64,000 bases of DNA from Bradyrhizobium canariense (GCF_019402665.1 NZ_VSST01000043.1:1-64000); one strand, 5' to 3'. Counted from the stretch's first letter, positions 46,907 through 55,495 are shown. Program-made: numbers and translations. The notes: a model not told the origin generated them from the sequence alone.

Positions 46907-47704
46907 ATGAACCAGCAGATCCGCAACCTCGCGTTCGCGATGCCGCTGACGAACCCGGCTTTCCCGCCCGGCCCGTATCGCTTCATCAATCGCGAATATT
47001 TCATCATCCAGTACCGGACCGACCCAGAGGCATTGCGCCGGATCGTGCCGGAGCCGCTGGAGCTGACCGAGCCTGTGGTGAATTACGAATTCATTCGCAT
47101 GCCCGATTCCACCGGCTTCGGCGACTACACGGAAAGCGGCCAGATCATCCCGGTGTCCTTCCGCGGCCAGACCGGCAGCTTCGTCCACCAGATGTTCCTC
47201 AACGACCATCCGCCGATCGCCGGTGGCCGCGAGCTGTGGGGCTTTCCCAAGAAGCTGGCCCAGCCGAAGCTGGCCGTCGAGACCGATACCCTGGTCGGTA
47301 CGCTGGACTACGGTTCGGTGCGCATCGCCACCGGCACCATGGGCTACAAGCATCGCGCCCTCGATCTTTCCGCCGAAGCACGGAAGCTCATCGCGCCAAA
47401 TTTCCTGCTGAAGATCATTCCGCATGTCGACGGCACCGCGCGCATTTGCGAGCTGGTCCGCTTCCATCTCGAAGACGTGACGGTGAAGGGCGCGTGGACG
47501 GGGCCCGCCGCGCTCGATCTCTTCTCCCACGCGCTCGCGCCGGTCGCCGAGCTGCCGGTTCTTCAGGTGCTCTCGGCCAAGCATATCGTTGCCGACCTGA
47601 CGCTCGGATTAGGCACCGTGGTGCACGACTATCTGGAGCGGTCCGCGGTGGCGCGATCGCGTGGAGCCGAAGCTGAAATCCTGACCGAAACACAGGCCGG
47701 CTGA
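46907..47704 (+). CDS. Acetoacetate decarboxylase
   Basis: 265 residues of the ADC family. The motif ELWGFPKKLAQP places lysines at 115 and 116, the same numbers as the Schiff-base Lys115 and pKa-tuning Lys116 of the clostridial enzyme, so catalysis is expected. It converts acetoacetate to acetone and CO2. ATG 46907 has AGGAG 8 bases upstream; the upstream frame from 46838 is unlikely. It lies between the flavoprotein and patatin genes, in a cluster that also includes 3-hydroxybutyrate dehydrogenase, whose product is acetoacetate. Confidence 0.92.
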   Translation: MNQQIRNLAFAMPLTNPAFPPGPYRFINREYFIIQYRTDPEALRRIVPEPLELTEPVVNYEFIRMPDSTGFGDYTESGQIIPVSFRGQTGSFVHQMFLNDHPPIAGGRELWGFPKKLAQPKLAVETDTLVGTLDYGSVRIATGTMGYKHRALDLSAEARKLIAPNFLLKIIPHVDGTARICELVRFHLEDVTVKGAWTGPAALDLFSHALAPVAELPVLQVLSAKHIVADLTLGLGTVVHDYLERSAVARSRGAEAEILTETQAG

Positions 47705-47736
47705 CCGAACGGGTCGCATTGCAAGGAGTAGTCGCC

Positions 47737-48909
47737 ATGTTCAACGTGACGCGCGAACAAATCGATTCCGCACGACCGATCAATCCGCTGCCCTACGACG
47801 TCGTTGCGCTGGTGCTGCAGGGTGGCGGCGCGCTCGGCGCCTACCAGGCGGGCGTCTACGAAGGCTTGCACGAGGCCGGGATCCGGCCGAACTGGCTGGC
47901 GGGCATCTCGATCGGCGCGCTCAACGCCGCCATCATCGCGGGCTCCCCGGAAGACGAGCGCGTGGCGCGGCTGCGCGAGTTCTGGGAGACGATCTGCGCA
48001 ACCCCGGTGGAATGGCCTGCCGGCGAGGGACTGGCCGGCGCGCTACCCTTCGCGTTCGACTTCAACTCCCTGCACAACACGCTTGCCGCGATGCGCGCGC
48101 TGTTCCAGGGCCAGCCCGGCTTCTTCAGGCCGCGCTTCCCCTCGCCCTTGTGGTCGCCCTTCTCGGGCGACGCGTCGACCAGCTTCTATGACACGGCGCC
48201 GTTGCAGCGGACGCTGGAACAGCTGGTCGATTTCGACCGGCTGAACTCGGGCGAAGTGCGCGTCAGCGTCGGCGCGGTCAACGTCCGCACCGGCAATCTC
48301 ACCTATTTCGACACAGCCGAGCGGCGGCTCGGTCCGAAACACTTCATGGCTTCGGGCGCGCTGCCGCCCGGATTTCCCGCCGTCGAAATCGATTCCGAGC
48401 ATTACTGGGATGGCGGCGTGGTCTCCAACACGCCTCTCTCCCGCGTGCTGTCGGGCGATGCGAAAGACACGCTGACGTTCCAGATCGATCTCTGGTCGGC
48501 GCGGGGCCGCGTGCCGCACGACATGATGGAGGTTTCGAGCCGGCAGAAGGACATTCAGTATTCCAGTCGCACCCGCGCCGTCACCGACCAGGCGCTGCGG
48601 ATGCAGAAGATGCGTCAGGCGCTGCAGCGGACGATCGACAGATTACCGGAGGCCGCAAGAAACGATCCCGAGATGCGCGCCATCGCCGAGCTCGCCCGTC
48701 ACCGCTCCCACAACATCATCCACCTGATCTACCAGTCCAAGCTCCATGAGGGTCACTCCAAGGACTACGAGTTCGGACCGAAGGCGATGCGGGCGCACTG
48801 GCAAAGCGGGCGGGACGACATCCGCCGCACGCTTGCCGACGGACGGCGACTCGAGCCGCCGCCTTCCGAACTCGGCATCGTCACCCACGACATTCACCGC
48901 CGCGATTGA
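47737..48909 (+). CDS. Patatin-like phospholipase
   Basis: 390 residues. The patatin oxyanion loop is QGGGALGAYQAG, the nucleophile is Ser58 in GISIG, and the catalytic aspartate is Asp225 in DGGVVSN, giving a complete Ser-Asp dyad. The C-terminal DUF3734 region follows (SRQKDIQYSSRT, YEFGPKAMRAHW). It hydrolyses acyl esters of lipids; in this context a role in releasing polyester or membrane acyl chains is possible. ATG 47737 has AAGGAG upstream. It lies between the decarboxylase and dehydrogenase genes. Confidence 0.92.
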   Translation: MFNVTREQIDSARPINPLPYDVVALVLQGGGALGAYQAGVYEGLHEAGIRPNWLAGISIGALNAAIIAGSPEDERVARLREFWETICATPVEWPAGEGLAGALPFAFDFNSLHNTLAAMRALFQGQPGFFRPRFPSPLWSPFSGDASTSFYDTAPLQRTLEQLVDFDRLNSGEVRVSVGAVNVRTGNLTYFDTAERRLGPKHFMASGALPPGFPAVEIDSEHYWDGGVVSNTPLSRVLSGDAKDTLTFQIDLWSARGRVPHDMMEVSSRQKDIQYSSRTRAVTDQALRMQKMRQALQRTIDRLPEAARNDPEMRAIAELARHRSHNIIHLIYQSKLHEGHSKDYEFGPKAMRAHWQSGRDDIRRTLADGRRLEPPPSELGIVTHDIHRRD

Positions 48910-48943
48910 CGTCGCCGGCAACCATCATCGAAAGGAGTTTTTC

Positions 48944-49726
48944 ATGTTGAAGGGCAAGGTAGCGATCGTCACCGGATCGACCAGCGGCATTGGCCTCGGG
49001 ATCGCAAGAGAGCTGGCCAGCCTCGGCGCCGATATCGTCCTGAACGGCTTTGGCGAACCGGGAGCGATCGAGAACATCAGGGCCGGCATCGAACGCGAGG
49101 ACGGCGTGCGCGTCGCGTATGACGGCACCGACATGTCGGATGGCGACGCCGTGCGCGGAATGATCGAGGCGACCATCGAAAAATTCGGACGGCTCGACAT
49201 CCTCGTCAATAATGCCGGCATCCAGTTCACCGCACCAGTCGAGGAGTTTCCGCCCGCCAAGTGGAAGACCATTCTCGACATCAATCTGTCGGCGGCATTT
49301 CACGGCATCGCTGCGGCCGTGCCCCAGATGAAAAAGCAGCGATGGGGCCGCATCGTCAACATCGCCTCCACGCATGGCCTCGTCGCATCCACCCACAAGG
49401 CAGCCTATGTCGCGGCCAAGCATGGCCTCGTCGGCCTTACCAAGGTGGTGGGCCTTGAAACCGCCGGCAGCGGCGTCACTTGCAACGCGGTCTGTCCCGG
49501 CTGGGTGCGCACGCCGCTCGTGGAGAAACAGATTAGCGACATCGCGGCGGAGAAAGGCATCAGCCAGAAGCAAGCAGCCGAAGAGCTTCTCGCCGAAAAA
49601 CAGCCGTCGCTGGACTTCGCCTCCCCGAAGCAGATCGGTGGCACCGTCGCCTTCTTGTGCTCGGCCGCGGCCGACCAGATCACCGGGACGACGATCTCCG
49701 TCGATGGCGGCTGGACCGCGCGATGA
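48944..49726 (+). CDS. bdhA: 3-hydroxybutyrate dehydrogenase (SDR family)
   Basis: 260 residues, a classical short-chain dehydrogenase: TGSTSGIGLGIA nucleotide site, NNAG at 89-92, catalytic Ser142, Tyr155 and Lys159 (AYVAAKHG). The C-terminal half (NAVCPGWVRTPLVEKQI, EKQPSLDFASPKQIGG) matches D-3-hydroxybutyrate dehydrogenases. It oxidises 3-hydroxybutyrate to acetoacetate with NAD+. ATG 48944 has GAAAGGAG upstream. It completes a logical set with the acetoacetate decarboxylase. Confidence 0.92.
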   Translation: MLKGKVAIVTGSTSGIGLGIARELASLGADIVLNGFGEPGAIENIRAGIEREDGVRVAYDGTDMSDGDAVRGMIEATIEKFGRLDILVNNAGIQFTAPVEEFPPAKWKTILDINLSAAFHGIAAAVPQMKKQRWGRIVNIASTHGLVASTHKAAYVAAKHGLVGLTKVVGLETAGSGVTCNAVCPGWVRTPLVEKQISDIAAEKGISQKQAAEELLAEKQPSLDFASPKQIGGTVAFLCSAAADQITGTTISVDGGWTAR

Positions 49727-49855
49727 ACGCGTGACGAGCCTCTAATCCACCAAGCGATGACGGCCGCGCTCTCCCTGGCGGCGCGGCCTGCTCAACCATG
49801 ACCAGCCAGAGTCAACACCAACCGAGCGCCCAACCCTTCAAAACAGGAGACCAAC

Positions 49856-50773
49856 ATGAATCTGCACAACACCTCATATCCCGTGTCATCGGGACCCGAA
49901 GAGCTCGTTCCGTCGCGCTACGCGCTGAAGATCGGCGAGATCGACGTGCTGGTGGTCAGCGACGGCGTGCTGCCGTTGCCGACCAAGATGCTCGCGCACA
50001 ACGCTGACCCGGCGGTGCGGGCGACCTGGCTGCACGACATGTTCCTGCCGCAGGACGCTTTCGACTGGGCGCTGAACGCCGTCATGGTCCGCAGCGGCGG
50101 CAAGACCATCCTCATCGACGCCGGACTGGGCTCGGACCCGAACCTGAACTTGCCGCGCGCCGGACAGTTGATCAGGCGACTGGCGGCCGCCGGCATCGAT
50201 CTTTCGGCGGTGACCGATCTGGTGTTGACCCATCTGCACATGGACCACATTGGCGGCCTGCTGGTCGACGGCGTGAAGGAGCAGCTGCGCAAGGACCTGC
50301 GTATCCATGTCGCGGCCGCCGAGGTCAAATTCTGGGAAAAGCCTGATTTCTCCCGCACTGCCATGCCGGAAGGGTTTCCGGACGCGCTTCGATCGACCGC
50401 CAAGCAGTTCCTGAAGGAGTACGGCCCTCAGCTGCGGCTGTTCGATGACGAGCACGAGATTGCGCCCGGCGTCATCGCCCGTCGCACCGGCGGTCACACC
50501 CCCGGACACAGCGTGGTTCGCATGGCGTCCGGCGATGACGCGCTGACATTCGCCGGCGATGCCGTGTTTGCCGTCGGGTTCGAGCAACCCGACTGGTTTA
50601 ACGGCTTCGAGCACGACCCCGAGGAGGCCGCGCGCGTTCGCGTTCATCTGTTGCGACAGCTTGCCGAGACCGGCGAAATGCTGGTGGCGACGCACCTGCC
50701 GTTCCCGTCCGTGGGCCGGGTGGCAGCCGACGGCGACGCCTTCCGTTGGGTGCCGGTGTTCTGGGACTACTGA
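49856..50773 (+). CDS. MBL-fold metallohydrolase
   Basis: 305 residues with the complete zinc motif HLHMDH (LTHLHMDHIGG), a third histidine in GGHTPGHS, an aspartate in FAGDAVF and a final histidine in ATHLPFPS. The N-terminal region (IGEIDVLVVSDGVLPLPTK) is typical of the subgroup annotated as MBL hydrolases of quorum-quenching or thioesterase type. Substrate unknown. Last gene of the AraC-linked run; AGGAGACC precedes the ATG, and a hairpin follows the stop. Confidence 0.88.
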   Translation: MNLHNTSYPVSSGPEELVPSRYALKIGEIDVLVVSDGVLPLPTKMLAHNADPAVRATWLHDMFLPQDAFDWALNAVMVRSGGKTILIDAGLGSDPNLNLPRAGQLIRRLAAAGIDLSAVTDLVLTHLHMDHIGGLLVDGVKEQLRKDLRIHVAAAEVKFWEKPDFSRTAMPEGFPDALRSTAKQFLKEYGPQLRLFDDEHEIAPGVIARRTGGHTPGHSVVRMASGDDALTFAGDAVFAVGFEQPDWFNGFEHDPEEAARVRVHLLRQLAETGEMLVATHLPFPSVGRVAADGDAFRWVPVFWDY

Positions 50774-50800
50774 CCGCTTGCCGGGTTAGAGCTGAAGCAA

Positions 50801-50832
50801 GGCGCGGACTCGATAAGTCCGCGCCCTTGAAA
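50801..50832 (+). terminator. Hairpin terminator after the MBL gene
   Basis: Perfect 10-base-pair stem GGCGCGGACT / AGTCCGCGCC with a CGATA loop, 28 bases after the stop. The following bases are only weakly T-rich, so termination may be partial. It marks the end of the acetoacetate/3-hydroxybutyrate cluster. Confidence 0.6.
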
Positions 50833-50974
50833 ATAGGATCAAACATCGACCCTCGCGGTTGCCCTGCTGAGACGGCTGGAACCCGATCAGCGGGCGCCAG
50901 CCGGCATTGCGTCACGTGCAGCGCAGGCGGCTCCTCGTCTGCGCTCTTGCGCGCGCGAGATCGAGCGAGGAGAT

Positions 50975-51334
50975 ATGGCGATCGCGGCATTCAGGATGAT
51001 CACTCTCGTAGCGGTTGCTGCCATGATCGGCCCGTCCGTGCAGGCCCGCGACGACGGTCGCTACGCGAACTCTCCCCTCAAGGGCTGGTTCGAGAGCCTG
51101 CACAGCAAGGGCGGCGGTCCCTGCTGTGCCGACGCCGACGGCACCGCCCTGGACGACGTCGACTGGGACACGAGCAACGGACATTATCGTGTCAGGCTCC
51201 TGGGCGACTGGATCGAGGTGCCGGACGACACCGTGATCACCGAGCCAAACCGCGCCGGCCGCACCATGGTCTGGCCGTATTACGTCAACGGCCGCGCCAA
51301 GATCCGCTGCTTCATGCCCGGCAGCATGATTTGA
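50975..51334 (+). CDS. Small secreted protein of unknown function
   Basis: 119 residues with a signal peptide (cleavage near VQA-RDD). The mature domain carries a conserved-looking GGGPCCADADG motif with vicinal cysteines, then WIEVPDDTVI and MVWPYYVNGRAKIRCFMPG, giving three cysteines in the mature part. Similar short secreted proteins are frequent in Bradyrhizobium, but I know of no function. GAGGAG precedes the ATG closely. Confidence 0.78.
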   Translation: MAIAAFRMITLVAVAAMIGPSVQARDDGRYANSPLKGWFESLHSKGGGPCCADADGTALDDVDWDTSNGHYRVRLLGDWIEVPDDTVITEPNRAGRTMVWPYYVNGRAKIRCFMPGSMI

Positions 51335-51404
51335 GATTTTGAATTCTAATGTCCCGGGCGCGGCGCAGCATGCAACGATGCGCCTTGAACCGGACGGCGC
51401 GGGC

Positions 51405-51527
51405 TCACTTGATTTGCTTGGCCGCGTGGATCTCGACGAACTCGGCGTCGGGATGGGCGACGATGGTGGCGAACATGATGCCACTGATGATGAGCGACCA
51501 GGCGGTGTCCCAATAAATCCAAAACAC
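51405..51527 (-). CDS. Small membrane protein, 40 residues
   Basis: Translation from GTG 51527 gives 40 residues: FWIYWDTAWSLIISGIMFAT as a hydrophobic helix, then VAHPDAEFVEIHAAKQIK as a polar tail. GGAGG lies 7 bases upstream of the GTG, an excellent ribosome site. A single-pass inner-membrane protein is likely. Its function is unknown. It lies downstream of the other minus-strand small gene (51624-51800). Confidence 0.55.
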   Translation of the reverse strand: MFWIYWDTAWSLIISGIMFATIVAHPDAEFVEIHAAKQIK

Positions 51528-51623
51528 GTGCCAGCCTCCGTTTCGATCTGCTCCGCCCGCGGGATCAGGGTAACGGCAAGGCGAGGCTGCCGTTCCCAGT
51601 CCGCGAGCGGCGCGGGCGAGGTG

Positions 51624-51800
51624 CTATTTTGGTTTGGTCGGCGCGGCGTTGGTATCGGTTTGGCCGGTGTGGCGCTTTGCCACGACGTCCTCATCGCGCT
51701 CGGCCTGACGCGGGCGCGGCGGCGACTTGGGCTGGCCCGCCTGACCGCCATGCTTGCCGCCCATGTCGGGCTTACCTTCGAGATCGTTTTCACGGGGCAT
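51624..51800 (-). CDS. Small hydrophilic protein, 58 residues
   Basis: Translation from ATG 51800 gives 58 residues beginning MPRENDLEGKPDMGG, then repeated Gly/Gln/Pro/Lys (GGQAGQPKSPPRPRQ) and ending NAAPTKPK. It looks like an intrinsically disordered, charged protein. An in-frame stop three codons upstream fixes the earliest start. The ribosome site is weak. Codon use and composition look protein-like, while the opposite strand reads as low-quality protein. Function unknown. Confidence 0.55.
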   Translation of the reverse strand: MPRENDLEGKPDMGGKHGGQAGQPKSPPRPRQAERDEDVVAKRHTGQTDTNAAPTKPK

Positions 51801-51917
51801 GCCGGTTCAATGCGCTCGCGCGGCATTGGTTCGGTTCGCCTGTGAACGAGTTCATAGGATCGCCGCGATTTGCAGCGCACGATCGCCAGGCCCACCCCCG
51901 GGAGCATTCTCATTCAT

Positions 51918-52070
51918 ATGACTGACGGATTCGGCCTGATGCGGAAACGACTTGTCGCCTGGACGATCCTGACCTGCGCGCTGCTCGCGGTCACCGTGTG
52001 GACCGTGCTCGGGCCGCCCCACACCCCGCCCGGGCCCCATCTGCCCTCCCGCACAGCGGCGATACGGTAA
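51918..52070 (+). CDS. Possible small single-pass membrane protein
   Basis: 50 residues from ATG 51918: a basic start (GLMRKRL), one clear membrane helix (VAWTILTCALLAVTVWTVL) and a Pro-rich tail (GPPHTPPGPHLPS). The ribosome site is poor (GGGAG about 13 bases away), and the frame may be fortuitous. It lies upstream of the lactonase gene. Confidence 0.35.
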   Translation: MTDGFGLMRKRLVAWTILTCALLAVTVWTVLGPPHTPPGPHLPSRTAAIR

Positions 52071-52191
52071 GCCTCCCACCGATACCATTTCGGCATCAAT
52101 CGATCCCAATTGGAATTTGGTGCGGCGGGGCGGCTGCCGCTATCCTCCCGGCAAAACGACAAATGCCGCACCGGCATCCAGGAGGGACCCC

Positions 52192-53316
52192 ATGCTGAGA
52201 CCGACCCGACGCATCAGATCCGGCGTACCCCGCGCCGCGATCGCCACCACGCTTGCTTTCCTCACTCTCATTTCTGGAGTCCGCGCCGGCATGGCCGAGA
52301 CCTTCGCCTATGTCGGCAATGCCGACAGTAACGACATCAGCGTGTTCAAAATGGCCGAGAGCGGCGAGATGACGCCCGTGCAGAAGGCCGCCTTCACCGG
52401 CGTCGAAAAGCCCGGCTCCTCGACGCCGCTCGCGATCACGCCCGATCATCGCGTGCTGATCGCCGGTGTCCGCTCGCAGCCGTTCGTTGCGGTGAGCTTT
52501 GCGATCGATCCCAAGACGGGCCAGCTCAGCCATATCGGCAACGGCCCGCTCGCCGACAGCATGGCCAATATCGCCATCGACCGCGGCGGCAAATTCCTGT
52601 TCAGCGCCTCCTATGGCGGCAACAAGGTCGCACTGAATCCGCTGCTCGCCAACCGCGTCGCGGGCGAGCCGAAGCAGGTGATCCCGACCGGACTGAACGC
52701 GCACGCCTTCCTGCCCTCGCCCGACAACCGCTTCGCGTTCGCGACCAATCTCGGCTCCGACCAGATTCTTGCCTTCGCGTTCGACGCCACGACCGGCACG
52801 CTCACGCCGAGCGATCCGCCGGCTCACAAGGTGCCAGAGAAATCGGGGCCGCGGCATTTCGTGTTCCACCCCAACGGCAAGTTCGTCTATCTCCTCCACG
52901 AGCTGAACGGCGACGTCGCGGCGTTCGCCTATGAGGCCAAGGGCGGCGCATGGGACGAGATCCAGCGCACCAGCGCGCTGCCGGAAGGATTTACCGGAAA
53001 GCCCTGGGCCGCCGACATCCACATTACCCCCGACGGCCGTTTCCTGTACGCCTCCGAGCGTACCACCAGCACGCTCACCGCCTACAAGGTCGATGCAACC
53101 ACCGGCAAGCTGACCACCATCGGCAGCGTGCCGACCGAGAAGCAGCCGCGCGGCTTTCACATCGATCCCAGCGGGCGCTACCTCGCCGCAGTCGGCGAGC
53201 TCTCCGACAGCATGACGGTCTATGCCATCGACCAGAGCAGCGGCGCGCTCGCCAAGCTGAAGTCCTATGCCACCGGCAAGAAGCCGAACTGGGTGGAGTT
53301 CTTGAGCCTGCCGTGA
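52192..53316 (+). CDS. Secreted beta-propeller lactonase-family protein
   Basis: 374 residues with a signal peptide (about 1-35) and a seven-bladed propeller of the lactonase/6-phosphogluconolactonase (YVTN-like) family: FAYVGNADSNDISVFKM, repeated blades with PDNRFAFATNLGSDQI, GPRHFVFHPNGKFVYLLHELNGDV and RFLYASERTTSTLTAY. The exported location argues against a cytosolic pentose-phosphate role; periplasmic sugar-lactone or other lactone hydrolysis is likelier. AGGAGGG precedes ATG 52192. Confidence 0.88.
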   Translation: MLRPTRRIRSGVPRAAIATTLAFLTLISGVRAGMAETFAYVGNADSNDISVFKMAESGEMTPVQKAAFTGVEKPGSSTPLAITPDHRVLIAGVRSQPFVAVSFAIDPKTGQLSHIGNGPLADSMANIAIDRGGKFLFSASYGGNKVALNPLLANRVAGEPKQVIPTGLNAHAFLPSPDNRFAFATNLGSDQILAFAFDATTGTLTPSDPPAHKVPEKSGPRHFVFHPNGKFVYLLHELNGDVAAFAYEAKGGAWDEIQRTSALPEGFTGKPWAADIHITPDGRFLYASERTTSTLTAYKVDATTGKLTTIGSVPTEKQPRGFHIDPSGRYLAAVGELSDSMTVYAIDQSSGALAKLKSYATGKKPNWVEFLSLP

Positions 53317-53349
53317 GATTGCTCCGCTGCGGGATGAGTTCGGCCTGCA

Positions 53350-53467
53350 TGGTGCGAGACGCCCGCTTTGGCGGGCTCCTCACCATGAGGGTCTGACATC
53401 CCGCCGCGAAGCATGACCTCATCCTGAGGGCCCGCCGCAGGCGGGCGTCTCGAAGGATGGCCGCAGG
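53350..53467. repeat. Palindromic intergenic repeat (second CATCCTGAGG copy)
   Basis: Left part GCGAGACGCCCGC with GGCGGGCTCCTCACCATGAGG and right part CTCATCCTGAGG with GCCCGCCGCAGGCGGGC and GTCTCGAAGGATGG. The right arm is nearly identical to 39078-39125. It lies between the lactonase and the orphan adaptor genes; the remaining bases to 53639 show no gene. Confidence 0.72.
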
Positions 53468-53639
53468 GACAGTGGAAGACAGCGAACCTTGGCGCCGGTC
53501 CCGAAGACTAAATCACGGGCGGCATCGCGCCGCCCGTGCTGCTGCGGCATTCTCATTCGGCCGGCCCTGATGTGCCCTTGGCTCGCAGCGATCGCTTCTG
53601 CTAACGATAAGGCCGTCAAGGCCCCAACCGGAATGACCC

Positions 53640-54527
53640 ATGCGTTCATTGCCTGCGCGTTCTGTTTCCAGACATCTCGTTGCGCTCACCGGACTGCTGT
53701 TGCTGTCGGCCCAGCCCGCTGCCGCCGCCGATGACGACGCGCCCAAGGGGCCGGCGGTCACGGTGCTGAAGGTCGCAAAATCCTGTTTCTCCGACATCGT
53801 CGAGGGCACCGGCACCATCCTCGCGCGCGAGGCAAGCTCGGTGCGGCCGGAGCGGCCCGGCCTGAAGGTGACGGAGGTGCTGGCGGAAGCCGGCGACACC
53901 ATCACCGCAGGCCAGGTGCTGGCGCGGCTGGCGCTGCCCGAGGGCGGCACACTTCAGGTCACCGCCCCCGTGGCAGGCGTGATCGCGACGTCGACCGCGC
54001 AGATCGGCAACCTCGCCTCCGCCAAGGGCGAGGCGCTGTTCACGATCGTGGCGCGCAGCGAGTACGATCTCGTCGCCCTCGTCGCGACCAGCGATATGCG
54101 CAAGCTCGCGGTCAACCAGGTGGCGACGGTGCGCATCGCCGGCGCCGGCGACATCGACGGCAAGGTACGCCGCATCGGCCCGACGGTCGAGCCGAACATC
54201 CAGCAAGGCATGGTCTATATCGGCATTTCCGCGCAGAAGCGGCTGTTGCTGAATGCGAGCGGCCGCGCGCTGATCAAGTCGGGCCAGAGCTGCAACGTCG
54301 CGGTGCCGCTGACATCGGTGCAGTATTCCTCCGCCGGCACCGTCGTGCAGGTGATCCGCCGCAACCGCGTCGAGACCAAGCGCGTCGAGGTCGGACTGAT
54401 GTCGGGCGGCAATATCGAGATCCGCGACGGCCTCAACGAAGGCGATATCGTCGTGGCCCGCGCCGGCGCGCTGCTGCGCGAAGGCGATCCGGTGCGCACG
54501 GTGATGGCTGCGGAAGCGGCGAAGTAG
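53640..54527 (+). CDS. Orphan RND/HlyD-type periplasmic adaptor
   Basis: 295 residues with a signal peptide (about 1-29). The sandwich domain halves are EASSVRPERPGLKVTEVLAEAGDTI and TLQVTAPVAGVIATS, directly joined without an alpha-hairpin; the barrel and membrane-proximal domains follow, ending EGDIVVARAGALLREGDPV. Clearly paralogous to the adaptor at 27012, sharing the CFSD block, but no RND permease is encoded next to it. It could serve the 27941 pump or a pump elsewhere. Confidence 0.85.
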   Translation: MRSLPARSVSRHLVALTGLLLLSAQPAAAADDDAPKGPAVTVLKVAKSCFSDIVEGTGTILAREASSVRPERPGLKVTEVLAEAGDTITAGQVLARLALPEGGTLQVTAPVAGVIATSTAQIGNLASAKGEALFTIVARSEYDLVALVATSDMRKLAVNQVATVRIAGAGDIDGKVRRIGPTVEPNIQQGMVYIGISAQKRLLLNASGRALIKSGQSCNVAVPLTSVQYSSAGTVVQVIRRNRVETKRVEVGLMSGGNIEIRDGLNEGDIVVARAGALLREGDPVRTVMAAEAAK

Positions 54528-54538
54528 CAGACGGTCTC

Positions 54539-54632
54539 GTAGGGTGGGCAAAGCGAAAGCGTGCCCACCAGTTCTGTCAGCGATTTTGGAAAGATGGTGG
54601 GCACGGCGCGTTGCGCCTTTGCCCACCCTACA
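54539..54632. repeat. Palindromic intergenic repeat (GTAGGGTGGGCAAAGCG type)
   Basis: GTAGGGTGGGCAAAGCG and GTGCCCACCA at the left are mirrored by TGGTGGGCAC and CGCCTTTGCCCACCCTAC at the right. Forms a long hairpin between two convergent genes and could terminate both. Related to the element at 57655-57742. Confidence 0.78.
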
Positions 54633-54646
54633 CGACCTAAGAAAAA

Positions 54647-55495
54647 CTAGCCGCCGGCTTCGCCGAAATGGACGTCCTCAAGCAGCGAGGAGGAGACGGT
54701 TGGGACCTGGTCGCCTTCACTGGCGCGGGAGATGGCGAGGCGGGTCTTGTTGAAGACGCTCTCGGCGCTGCCCTGCGCATTGAGGTTGTTGAGGAACTCG
54801 CTGACCAGCACGCTGTGCTCGCCCTTGCCGTCGTCGACGACCTTGCCGGGCGAAGCCGAGGAGAGGATCAGCGCATTGTCGGTGGCGCTGATCGGCGCGA
54901 GGCCGTGGCTGTAGGAGCGGAAGCGGCGCTCATAGGGATTGCGGCGGGAGGCGTCGACCACGACGAGCTTGGCCTTGGCGCCCTGCTCCTTCATCATGTC
55001 GAGCACGCCTTCGATGGAGACGCCCTGACGACGGACATCGTTTTCCTTCCAGATCACGGCATCGACCGGCAGCATGTAGCTCTCGCGGCCGGCCTGGACG
55101 CCGTAGCCGCCGAAGAACAGCATGACGACGGTGTCGCGCTTGATCCGGGACTTCAGGCGATTGACGGCGCGGACCATGTCGTCCTTGGTCGCGTCTTCCA
55201 CCATGTCGACGTCAAACCCGTTCTTGCGCAGCGACGAAGACAGCGCGCGGGCGTCGTTGATCGACTGCGTCAGCGGCGCATTGGCGTCGGGGTAGTGCCC
55301 ATTGCCGATGACGAGGGCGAGACGCGAGGCCTGGCCGATCGAGCCGGTGACCTGGTCGGTCGAAACGGCCTTGGCGGCATCGAGCGCCCGCATGTTGAGG
55401 GCAGCATGGGCGCCGATCACGAGCGAGACCGTGCCGATGAGGGCTGCGGCCAGCGCGATCGTGCGTCGGGAAATGTCGAGCTGCGTTACATTCAT
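54647..55495 (-). CDS. Caspase-like protein lacking the catalytic dyad (membrane-anchored)
   Basis: 282 residues. An N-terminal membrane anchor (about 12-33) is followed by a peptidase C14/caspase-like domain (about 57-270): RLALVIGNGHYPDANAPL, MLPVDA, RRNPYERRFRSY. The catalytic His of SGHG is Tyr131 (FFGGYG) and the catalytic Cys of DACR is Ser183 (DASRR). Tyr/Ser replacement of the dyad is reported in alphaproteobacterial caspase homologues. Closely similar to the caspase domain at 24528, but without linker and TPRs. Convergent with the orphan adaptor; its upstream region holds a perfect CRP-type box. Confidence 0.87.
   Translation of the reverse strand: MNVTQLDISRRTIALAAALIGTVSLVIGAHAALNMRALDAAKAVSTDQVTGSIGQASRLALVIGNGHYPDANAPLTQSINDARALSSSLRKNGFDVDMVEDATKDDMVRAVNRLKSRIKRDTVVMLFFGGYGVQAGRESYMLPVDAVIWKENDVRRQGVSIEGVLDMMKEQGAKAKLVVVDASRRNPYERRFRSYSHGLAPISATDNALILSSASPGKVVDDGKGEHSVLVSEFLNNLNAQGSAESVFNKTRLAISRASEGDQVPTVSSSLLEDVHFGEAGG

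Noticed and set aside
51339..51845. 168-codon plus-strand frame after the small secreted protein
   Set aside because: No ribosome site and unlikely composition. The minus strand in the same stretch gives two small proteins with better features.
51841..51856. TGTGAACGAGTTCATA as a further CRP-type box
   Set aside because: One mismatch from consensus. Around two such sites are expected by chance in 64 kb, and no flanking gene makes it compelling.
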